A stretch of 7,811 bases of DNA, from contig JAJPZL010000111.1 in the NCBI GenBank assembly GCA_021204375.1, positions 1 to 7,811 on the forward strand. The letters are read 5' to 3'. The notes beneath the pieces were generated by a model. The model saw only the letters and a list, made by a program, of their open reading frames with translations, was not told the origin of the DNA and made no database searches. Within the stretch, counting starts at the first letter, position 1. Every line of letters starts with the position of its first letter. Both the position numbers and the translations under genes were made by a program. Shown here one piece after another: positions 1 through 7,811 of the stretch. Source of the DNA: Bacteroides sp. (GTDB lineage: Bacteria > Bacteroidota > Bacteroidia > Bacteroidales > Bacteroidaceae).

Positions 1-2
1 GA

Positions 3-1712
3 ATAGCATTTGGGATGGAGTTGGCCGAACAGATAGAAATGTTGAAAGACCTGGGAGGACGTAGTCCATTAATTGTGCAAGATATTGAAGTGTTATCAGC
101 AGATTACCTGATTGAAAATATTGATCTGGCCTTTAAGGCTTGGCAAGAACCCTGGTCAAGGCATTTTACGTTCGATGAATTTTGTGAATATATATTGCCA
201 TACCGTGTGCGTAATGAACCCATTTCAAATTGGCGCAAACTATTGCATGAGAAATATTATGGAATAAAAGATTCTATTCAGCATCTTTCCGACCCCGAAG
301 AGGTAGCCTTGTATTTAAATGATCTTATCGCAGAAGAATACTGAACAATAGATGAACTGGATATGCCTTTTGTTTCCGTACCCTTATTAGAGCAAGCCAA
401 AGCAGGTGGATGTGATCAACGGTATGTATTAATGATCTCTTTATTGCGTGCTATGGGAATACCCGCTATGATGGATTATGCCCCCAGCATAACAATACCT
501 TTAAAGATCATTCGTGGGTAGTTTATCTGGATAGCTTGCATCGTTACCACCCATGCGACGGAGGAAAAAAAACGAGGAGATATTCGACTGGGAAAAAATT
601 TGAAAAGTGGTTTTCCGGCAAATGTAGTCGTACCGCTGGCCGATGGATTCAGTTCGAATGTTTTTCGCCACACCTATGCGATAAATAAAAATAGCCTCTT
701 CTGGCAAATCGCAGACAAACGTAAAATACCTCCTTTCTTTCGCAATCCCTGTATAAAGAATGTATCGGATCAATACACTTTTGACATGCATAGTATAACG
801 TATGACACCACTCCTGAACTAGAAATAAAGAATGGAATAGCATATTTGGCCGTATTCGGTTATGGAGACAACCTCCGGAAGGTAGCTTATACGAATATCG
901 TAGACAATAAAATGAAATTTGATCATATAGGTAGTGGGATCGTATATCTAATCTGTACCTATAAAAATGAGGAATTAATCCCTTTCTCTCATCCGGTAGT
1001 GTTGAGAGATTCATCAGGAACCATCGAAATTCTTAAACCGGATACGATAAACAGGCAAAAAATGATACTCACCAGAAAATGTAAGGTATCTTTGCAAATG
1101 CTGGAGTTTGCCGAAGCCATGAAAGGTGCCCGGTTTGAAGACAGTGAAAATCCTGAATTTAAGCAGTCGGATACACTCTATGAGATAAAGGATACTCCAT
1201 TCTTTTTAGTTGAAAAAGAGACAGGGAGCAAACGCACTTATCGATACGTACGCTATATCTCACCACAAAACAGCATTCATCTTGCAGAAATAGAGTTTTG
1301 GAGTAAAGATGAAAAGAACCAGGATATCAGGTTAACAGGCACTCCTATAGTACATTTTGGAAGTGACAGCCTTATGGACAGCAAACCGGAGTATGCATTC
1401 GACAATAACATACGAACCAATTTCAATGCACCTTCGGGTTCATGGATCGGATTAGATCTGAAACAACCTGCCCTCATTACCCAGGTGAAATATTTGCCCC
1501 GAAACAATTTCAATGTCATTGAAGTAGGCAATGAATATGAATTAATGTACTACAATTATGGATGGAAATTATTAGGTGTATAAAAGGCATGTAGTCAATT
1601 TCTGGAATACAATGATGTTCCGACAAACGCCCTCTTCTTATTAAGGAACCGATCACAAGGTAAAGAGGAGAGAATTTTCACGTATGAAAATGAGAGGCAA
1701 GTATGGTGGTAA
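3..1712 (+). pseudogene. Transglutaminase-like protein with C-terminal F5/8 type C (discoidin-like) region, 5'-truncated and interrupted
   Basis: The frame is open from base 3, so the true start lies before the window; the ATG at 15 is internal. A transglutaminase-like core is visible. Its putative nucleophile is the Cys at 411-413 (motif AGGCDQRY), followed by LLRAMGIPAMMDYAP, the His at 509-511 (KDHSW) and the Asp at 530-532 (VVYLD), giving a Cys-His-Asp triad. A linker contains KIPPFFRNP. A discoidin-like beta region follows from about 1230 (RYVRYIS, LAEIEFWS, YAFDNNIRTNF, SWIGLDL), and the end is ENERQVWW before TAA 1710-1712. Four lesions break the frame: TGA at 342-344, a -1 shift in the C run 481-485, a compensating +1 shift somewhere in about 547-570, and TAA at 1581-1583, after which reading continues as [13 protein letters not shown]. 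The family is usually exported, but its substrate is unknown to me. The 3' end overlaps the next gene by 10 bases, suggesting translational coupling. Domain assignment is by motif recognition; the shape of the reading frame is seen directly. Confidence 0.82.
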
Positions 1713-3400
1713 GATTACATAAAGTTATCTATGCCCTATTCATTTCGGTTATCTCGATTTGTCTGATATTCAACCTTGATACAGGACTATTTGATTTCCG
1801 TCGAACATCTTCCATTGTTTCCATTTCTTATATCGCTGGTTTAATGGCTGTTTACATGGTTCTTTTTCCAATAAGGAAGAAGACAGAGATGCATCTCACG
1901 GATATCTTATTTGTAAGCTACTTCATCTTTGCGAGTTTAAATAATAATGTCGTTTTCAGCATTACTCAATTAGGAGATATCACCCTATTATTACTCTATA
2001 TTTGTATAAGGCAAACTCAATGCTTCCACTATGAGGTTATTTATCGTATCCTATTAGTAAGTTGCTCTATACTCGCAGTTGTAGGTTATTTGCAGTATTT
2101 TAATGTACTAACCGTTCCCTATTCGGATTATCGGGTTACGGGGCCTTTCTTTAACCCCGCTCCGTATGGTGCATTGCTTAGCATCTTTCTATCCATAATC
2201 GCATCTGTACTTATTCGGACTAAAAAAGGGGATCATTCATTTATCTCTTTATTCGTGATCTTATTTTCCCTTCCAGCCTTCATTCTTTCAGAATCGCGGG
2301 CTGCATGGTTTGGGCTCTTTATTGCTATTTTATATGCCGGCCAATTTCATTATAAATATAAAGCTGCTTCACTTATCATATTCTTGTTCCTTTGCATTTC
2401 TCTGTATTGAATAAGGCCCGATTCTGTTAAAGGGAGGTTACTTATTTGGAAAATATCTTCCGAAATGGCTCTAAAATCTCCTGTTACAGGTTTAGGGTAT
2501 AATGGCTTTGAAGGTAACTATATGAATTATCAGGCTGAATACTTTAAGCAAAAACGAGGAAATAAGTCAGAGGCGTGTTTGGCTGGAAATGTAGTATCGG
2601 CCTACAATGAGCCTATCAGAATCATAGTAGAACATGGCTTCGTCGGATTGTTTCTTTATCTATCGCTGGTTTTTGTGATCTTATTCCAGACCAAAGGGGA
2701 TCATCCTGTTTTCACAACAATTAAAGCAGCCATACTTGTATATATCATAGTTGGTTTCTTTTCCTATCCGAACAGAGTCTTTTCATTGCAAGTAACCGGA
2801 GTTATACTATTTGCTTCTCTTTTAAATACACAGAAAGGGAAACGATATAAGTTAAAAGTCGGTACTCCCTTAAGAATTTGTATTCAATCTACGTTTATAC
2901 TATTGGTTCTATTCTTTTCCCTAAAAACTCTCAAGATACATAGTGCATACAAAGAATTTCAAGCCGTACTAAAAGACCCTCCAAAAGAGATTAGCGTACA
3001 TTTGGATAAACTTGATTCAATCATGTTGGGAGATGCGCTATACTTACAAAATTGCTGTGTTGCACTCCACCACAAGAGAGTCGATAAACAGATCCTTCTT
3101 GACAGGCTAAATAAAGCGATAAAACTATCTCCATCCAGCACATTATACCGTATGAAGGGAGATTGTTTAGGTTGGATGAAGCATTACGCGGAAGCCGAAC
3201 ATGCTTACCAAATAGCTCATTATATGACATCTTCCCAGCAGCGTTCGAGAAGTCGGTTGGTTATGCTATATCTTGAGATGAACAGAATAGTAGAAGCAAA
3301 AAAGCTGGCTAAAGAGATTTTAAATGAAAAAGCTAAAGTCAATGGATTAGATGCATACCTCTTACGTCAAGAAATGGAAAAAGTCATCTCACTGCCTTGA
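1703..3400 (+). pseudogene. O-antigen ligase/polymerase-like (Wzy_C family) membrane protein with TPR-like C-terminus, one in-frame stop
   Basis: The full frame is 565 codons plus TGA 3398-3400. The start ATG at 1703 lies inside the last codons of the upstream gene. Residues 1-235 are a series of hydrophobic helices ending with the Wzy_C-type signature SESRAAWFGLF near the last of them. A TGA at 2408-2410 (codon 236) then interrupts the frame, which continues directly as IRPDSVKGRLLIWKISSE and MALKSPVTGLGYNGF, the usual loop of this family. The motif YNEPIRIIVEHGFVGLFLYL (around residue 300) matches the conserved segment before the final membrane helices. Two to three more helices follow, then a soluble tail from about residue 425. 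The tail contains TPR-like helical pairs (LDRLNKAIKLSPSS, YAEAEHAYQIAHYM, NRIVEAKKLAKEIL). Members transfer or polymerise undecaprenyl-linked glycans on the periplasmic side of the inner membrane; the actual glycan acceptor cannot be read from sequence. The stop could derive from TGG or CGA by a transition. If it is real, the protein would end before the large periplasmic loop and be inactive. Confidence 0.82.
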
Positions 3401-3515
3401 TACTTGTTACAAATAAATGCATTACGGATCAGAGGGCTTTGGCTTATTAAAAAACACACTCGACCACTGAAAATCAGTTGCCGGGTCACAATCATTTAGA
3501 CTATCCTAGGTTTAC

Positions 3516-3545
3516 CGGACAGCAATACATAATAGTATTCTGCCG
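3516..3545 (+). terminator. Possible plus-strand terminator hairpin with two bulges
   Basis: The left arm has CGG, CAG and AATAC separated by single unpaired bases (A3519 and C3523). The right arm GTATTCTGCCG at 3535-3545 pairs with all eleven. The loop is ATAATA and the sequence TATTTTGCG follows, a short T-rich tail. It lies 115 bases after the ligase-like stop, so it could end that transcript. The tail is weak, and the nearby bidirectional hairpin is a better candidate. Confidence 0.4.
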
Positions 3546-3568
3546 TATTTTGCGTAATCAAAAAAAGT

Positions 3569-3598
3569 AAGAGGCTATCCTTTTTGGAACAGCCTCTT
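3569..3598. terminator. Bidirectional intrinsic terminator between convergent operons
   Basis: A perfect 8-bp stem AAGAGGCT (3569-3576) pairs with AGCCTCTT (3591-3598). The inside can extend with TCC/GGA around a TTTTT loop. On the plus strand it is followed by TCTATTTTTATTC. On the minus strand the hairpin is followed by CTTTTTTG, the complement of the A run at 3560-3566. It therefore has a U-rich tract in both directions and fits its position between two converging genes, 50 bases past the SusD stop. Confidence 0.75.
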
Positions 3599-3611
3599 CT
3601 ATTTTTATTCA

Positions 3612-3631
3612 GATAAGCTTAATAGCTTATC
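3612..3631. repeat. Perfect 8-bp inverted repeat just past the SusD-like stop
   Basis: GATAAGCT and AGCTTATC are separated by TAAT. The element sits between the SusD-like stop and the bidirectional terminator and is flanked by an A7 run on its right. On the minus strand it is not followed by a T run, so it is unlikely to terminate alone. It may protect the 3' end of the SusCD transcript or add to termination; that role is inference. Confidence 0.5.
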
Positions 3632-3648
3632 AAAAAAATATCTAACCA

Positions 3649-5829
3649 TTAATCAGCTAAGGGGTCGAACGTACCCGGTGCACCTGCGTTATTCGTATCT
3701 TCCCATCCAATGGTCTGTTCTCCTTCCTTATAGCTACTCATTGCACTGTCATTAAAACCAATGAGGTAATACTTGGGACGGAAGTTTATGTACAAGTCAA
3801 CTTTGTCCGAAGTACGTTCATCTCCTGTTTTCAGTTTGCGTACAAGATGTGCTTCGTAGAACTCTTTCAATTCTTCAAGATGAGAATCCAATTCCGGTTT
3901 CTCTTCATTTAAATCTACTCCTGCCGGGCGTTCTACTCCGGCATTTACGAGCGGATCAGAAGTTCTTGGACTTGTACCATAACTATCTGCCACACGGTAT
4001 TCTATTTTGTCACGCCGTTGTCCGTTCAGTGGCTTGAAACCTAAGTAGGTACAGGTATTTCCACCCCATCCGGTAAGCTTCCATGTACTTGGAGCACCTT
4101 CTACGGTTCCTGTCCCGCCATCGTATAACATTCAGCGGCGCAGGTCGTCGAAATGTTTACCTTCATAAACCAACTCGATCTGGCGTTCATAAATGATTGC
4201 CGCCATACATGCTGCCTCGTCAGAAGCCAGATTAGCCTGTAAACCGTAGTTGTCTGCAGCCGTATAACCGGCACGGGCACGAATCTTCTGTAATTGTTCT
4301 ACCGCCTCAGAAAGATGTCCGGCTCCACATGCAGCTTCAGCATAGTTTAACAATACCTCAGCATAACGGATTTCCATATAAGGAGCAGCCGACCAGGTAA
4401 AGCCTGTATTATTATTTCCACTATTATATACATACAATTTACTACCTTTCATTACATCAAAGTCGTCCGAACGCTTACGTATATAAATACCTTTTTTATT
4501 TTCGCCCAGATTGTCTGCACCAAAAGAGTCTGCATCCTGATCTGTAGGATCAGTACCACTCTCATACCAAACATAATTCCACAACACATAGTTATTTCCT
4601 TTATCATAAGACGGATTGTTCGCGTTAGCTTGGGTCGGATCTCCATCGTATGCCTAACGAACACCGGGAAATGCAAATGTACGATAGAAGCGTGGATCGC
4701 GATTTTCAAATGGGAACTCCGAGTTGTAGGTATAGGTAGATCTATCCAGTTTCGTATATGTATCACTTATGGTCGGACGTTTACCATCTGCCATGGGGAA
4801 CATATCCACAATCATATCAGAAGCTTCATAACTACCGCTACCGAGTGTATTTCTCGGACGAATGTTGTTTTCCCACTGGTTATTTTTCTTTTCGTTATCT
4901 GTTGATGCAGTATTGCATAAAGAAACAAACACCGCTTCCGGGTTGGTGATAGTAGCAAACATCGCTGCAAAATCAGAACCGTTTACATTATCACCACGGG
5001 TATACAAGCCATACCCACATACGTTAAGTACCGGTATCGAAGCTTTTATGGCTTCATATGCAGCATCCCAGCGTGTTTTATCATTGGTTCTGTTGAATAT
5101 CGGACTTGCCCAAAGCAGCAATACTCTACCTTTCAACGCAAGTGCCGTTCCGGAAGTTACACGGCCCCAATTGTTACCCGTCCAGGCACCGGTTGCTGCC
5201 AACATTTCTGCCGCCTGATCCAGGTCGTTACACATCAACTCAATACACTCTCTTGTTGAAGAACGCAAAACAGCTGTCGATTCTACCGGTTCCAGCACTT
5301 CAGTTACAATAGGTATACCGCCATACCATTTCACGATGTTATAGTAGCACCATGCACGAAGAAAATAAGCCTGTCCCAACAGTTGATCTTTCTCTTCTTG
5401 CGATAGTTTTCCACCGCTAATACCCTGAATGGCATCATTGATATCACGGATACGTCCATACACATTTACAGTATTTTGCATCTGATAGTGAAAGTAACTG
5501 GGTACTCTATTATCATCTCCTCCCGATAGTGCTGTAAGTTCCTTTCGTGGATCTACAAATAGATCGAACCCACTATATTCTTCTGTTGATCGCGACTGTA
5601 CATCAGGACGTCCAGTAGAAGGGTTGTTCCAGGCCGCATCGCCATTAGGATTGGGCAATGTTTTCGCATAAAGGCTTCTGATGCGTCCGTCTGCTCCGGA
5701 GTAGTAGTTATAAACTTCGACATTCGTACTATCGTAGTTTCTTTTTTCCTGCAGAAAGGTATCGCTACAAGAAGTAAAAGCCATAGTTGCCACAAAGGCA
5801 AAACTCAATAATTTGATCTTATTTTTCAT
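3649..5829 (-). pseudogene. SusD/RagB-family outer-membrane nutrient-binding lipoprotein, two in-frame stops at tryptophan positions
   Basis: The bridged frame runs 726 codons from ATG 5827-5829 to TAA 3649-3651. The N-terminus MKNKIKLLSFAFVATMAFTSC is a lipoprotein signal with the lipidated Cys at residue 21. SusD hallmarks follow: LLGQAYFLRAWCYYNIVKWYGGIP, ALALKGRVLLLWASPIFN, a C-terminal PYMEIRYAEVLLNYAEAACGAG helix, and YERQIELVYEGKHFDDLRR. The family is a surface-exposed lid that captures oligosaccharides or other oligomers for its SusC partner. Two stops interrupt it. TAG at 4654-4656 (codon 392) lies in FAFPGVR*AYDGDP. TGA at 4132-4134 (codon 566) lies in FDDLRR*MLYDGG, where the family has a well-known Arg-Trp. 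Both are one G-to-A step from TGG, and reading continues in the same frame with no indel. It follows the SusC-like gene by 12 bases, as usual for the pair. At 726 residues it is on the long side for SusD. The ligand cannot be inferred because no glycosidase or regulator is in the window. Confidence 0.9.
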
Positions 5830-5841
5830 TGTTTACTTTCT

Positions 5842-7811
5842 TTAGAATGATACATTTACACCCAGAGTGAAGGTTCTCAGCGTAGGATAGCTGCCATAAC
5901 TGCACATCGGATCCATAAAGTTGTCCGGATACGGATTATAAAGACTCAATAGGTTCTGTCCTGTCAGATTAAAACGACAACTTTGGATACCGATAAGGTT
6001 AGTATACTTCTTCGGTATAGTATAGACTAATGTCAAACGGTTCAGACGCACACGGGTACTACTCACTCTCCAGAATGAAGAAGTTACACTATTCACACTC
6101 TCATACTGGAGATTCGGGTATTTGGCATCGCGGTTAGCGCTCATCAGCAGATTGCCCGATCCGTCATAAATATCTTCATAAACAAACATATTGTCAGGAT
6201 TCCAGAACGAAGGCATATTGGTAAATTCAATATGATCGCCCGTTTTCAATGCGGCAGAAGGAATAAAGCTGTAACCGCCCCAGTCAGCACTGATCTGTGC
6301 TGTAAGTGAAATACCTTTCCACTCCGTACTTATATTGGTAGTGAATCCGTAGGGATTTGAACGATTCGACAAACGTACCTGATCATCATTTGCGCTTACA
6401 ACACCATCAGGTCCATCATAGGTACCGTCAGTCTGTTTTGTTGATACAGGTACATCCTTGTAAATCAGCATACCCGGACGTACCTGGTCTTTCCCCATAC
6501 TCATATAAGATGTGATATTGTATTTTTCAAAATACTCTTCAATATCCTGGAACGAACGGAACATACCAATACACTGCATACCCCAGACACCTATATCCGA
6601 GCGGCCACCCTTTTGAATCTAGCGATACTCGTGACCTGTACTAAAGTCCATCACAAGTACTTTATTATCGGTATATTCGGTATTGACACCAATTTTATAT
6701 TTGAAGTCTTTGCCGATTTTGTCTCTCCAGGTTGCCGAAAGTTCAACACCATAGTTATCCATCTCTCCCAGATTCATGTCTGCTGATCTGGTACCTACCA
6801 CCGTTGATACCGATCGGGAGAGCGTCATCAACATCTCGCGGTTCTACACATAGTACGCATCAAGATTAAGTGACAAACGGTTGTTTAGTGTATTGAAATC
6901 AATACCAAAGTTCGCTTTGTACGACTTGTCCCAGCGTACACTACGGTTTACTGCTGCGTTATTGTTATCCATCGTGATCATGCTGGAGGCATCGGTATTT
7001 TCTCCAAACACGGGGCCTTTACCGTTTGATGCGCTATAAGTCTGCAACCACTGCCAGGGCGTTGTATTATCACGACCGGTAAGACCGAATGATCCGCGTA
7101 CTTTCAGGTAATCCACCCATTTGGCGCTCTCCATCCAACTTTCCTGTGAGATAATCCAACCGGCGGAAACAGAAGGGAATGTTCCCCAGTAGTTTTCGGG
7201 AGCAAATTTGGTGGAAGAGTCCGAACGTAACAGGAATTCCAACAGGTATCTGTCATTGTAGGTATAATTGACACGACCAATGTAAGAGAGTGTACCCGAT
7301 TCGTTACGGGTAAACGTAGTGGTTTGCTGAGAGTCTTCACCAACTAAATTCGACTGTCCGGAAGTAAGTTCTGTTGGATATGTAACCTGGCCGATGAGGT
7401 ATTCACTTTCAGCTTCTGATCTTTCGATAGCAAACATTCCGCTCATACTATGCAAACCAAAGGTACGTGAGTAACTCGCTGTAAAGTTAATCTGATAGTT
7501 ATCCGTACGGTTCATACTACGCGACAGGTAAGAGGGAGAACCATTCGAGAGGTTCATTCTAATAAAATTACTTTCATCAATAAACGGAGTATAATCTTGT
7601 CCGGTAACCGGTGTATAAAGGTGGCCACCACTATCTGTGCGCTCGACCATCTGATAAAGTGTGTAATCCGAAGCATATTGATTATTTTTGTCGTTATTGA
7701 TACTCTTCGAGTACGATACTTTCAGGTTCAGTCCTTTTAAATATTATGATTATCCGTATAATGTCCTATTATAAATTCTGGATTTGAAGTCGGAGTTATA
7801 GCTGATAGCAG
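5842..7811 (-). pseudogene. SusC/RagA-family TonB-dependent outer-membrane porin, C-terminal part, interrupted by in-frame stops
   Basis: About 655 codons of the beta-barrel are present; the signal peptide, carboxypeptidase-like domain, TonB box and most of the plug lie beyond the right edge. Typical SusC segments are visible: YLKGLNLKVSYSKS, RTDNYQINFTASYSRTFG, LSYIGRVNYTYNDRYLLEF, LRSDSSTKFAPENYWGTFPS, VDYLKVRGSFGLTG, RVRLNRLTLVYTIPKKY, FNLTGQNLLSLYNPYPD. The C-terminus GVNVSF ends in the aromatic residue used in outer-membrane assembly. Two clean stops lie in conserved sequence: TAG 6844-6846 in LDAYYV*NREMLM and TAG 6619-6621 in GHEYR*IQKGGRSDIGVWG. Both fit a former TGG tryptophan codon. 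Near the right edge, TAA at 7750-7752 and TAA at 7744-7746 lie between RIYNRTLYG and YLKGLNLK; this spot may hold nonsense changes or a small indel. The protein would import the ligand captured by the SusD-like partner, using TonB energy. The pairing and family are secure; the substrate is unknown. Confidence 0.9.

Larger units (their letters stand above)
3401..3648. other. Convergent intergenic region with three hairpins, no gene seen
   Basis: This stretch separates the stop of the plus-strand ligase-like gene (3398-3400) from the stop of the minus-strand SusD-like gene (3649-3651). I see no convincing reading frame or RNA gene in it. It contains three inverted repeats at 3516-3545, 3569-3598 and 3612-3631, described separately. 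The first 110 bases (about 3401-3515) show no structure that I can support. Confidence 0.7.

Noticed and set aside
649..1014. An antisense reading frame opposite the transglutaminase-like gene.
   Set aside because: It shows no recognisable domain and overlaps well-conserved coding sequence on the plus strand, so it is a shadow frame. The same applies to the shorter antisense frames at 476-791, 1277-1531, 2959-3230 and 4630-5312.
600..1583. A stand-alone gene starting at TTG 600.
   Set aside because: Homologous-looking sequence continues upstream in the same frame (RGDIRLGKN) and downstream past the TAA. It is an internal piece of the transglutaminase-like gene. The GGAGG-like stretch near 560 is too far from the TTG to act as its ribosome binding site.
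2411..2464. An intergenic gap between two membrane-protein genes.
   Set aside because: The 18 codons are in frame with both sides and read IRPDSVKGRLLIWKISSE, a typical O-antigen-ligase-family segment, so it is one gene with a stop.
3401..3648. An insertion sequence remnant or attachment site in the intergenic region.
   Set aside because: No terminal inverted repeats, target duplication or transposase fragment can be seen; the inverted repeats are short hairpins of terminator type.
4132..4587. A separate small gene between two stops on the minus strand.
   Set aside because: It begins at an internal GTG (Val) codon and is the middle portion of the SusD-like protein, in frame with the pieces on both sides.
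4132..6846. Reassigned stop codons (TAG and TGA both read as Trp).
   Set aside because: The same genes use TGG for many tryptophans, and the genuine gene ends are TAA or TGA. Both TAG and TGA would need to mean Trp, and some stops in the window are TAA. No such code is known in Bacteroidota.

Overview
The window reads like a gut-type Bacteroidota (Bacteroides or a close relative). The DNA is AT-leaning, it carries a SusC/SusD outer-membrane nutrient-uptake pair, the SusD has a typical lipoprotein signal, and the plus-strand genes belong to families common in Bacteroides. This placement rests on protein family content only.

Layout. Two overlapping plus-strand genes fill the left half. Positions 3-1712 hold the 3' part of a transglutaminase-like protein with a C-terminal F5/8 type C (discoidin-like) region. 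Positions 1703-3400 hold a polytopic membrane protein of the O-antigen ligase/polymerase (Wzy_C) type with a TPR-like tail. A 248-base intergenic stretch (3401-3648) carries three hairpins, one of them a good bidirectional terminator. Two minus-strand genes converge on it: a SusD-like lipoprotein (5829-3649) and, just upstream in transcription order, the C-terminal two thirds of a SusC-like TonB-dependent porin (7811-5842). The two pairs are convergent and probably functionally unrelated.

The striking feature is that all four genes are interrupted, yet each still reads convincingly from end to end once the breaks are bridged. Seven clear in-frame stops lie in continuous homologous sequence (342 TGA, 1581 TAA, 2408 TGA on plus; 4654 TAG, 4132 TGA, 6844 TAG, 6619 TAG on minus), and two more TAA codons lie in SusC at 7744 and 7750. 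The four in the SusC/SusD bodies fall where the protein context calls for tryptophan, so each is one G-to-A step from TGG. The others can also be explained by C-to-T or G-to-A changes. The transglutaminase gene also has a -1/+1 frameshift pair between its catalytic Cys and its His/Asp. The genes are therefore either recent pseudogenes with a strong GC-to-AT transition signature, or a damaged or error-containing sequence, such as cytosine deamination in the template. The sequence alone cannot separate these.

If intact, SusC and SusD would form a lid-and-barrel glycan or oligomer importer in the outer membrane. The plus-strand pair looks like a translationally coupled operon joining an exported transglutaminase/cysteine-protease-like enzyme to a glycan ligase or polymerase in the inner membrane. 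No complete novel system is evident here. The most notable signal is the mutation pattern.
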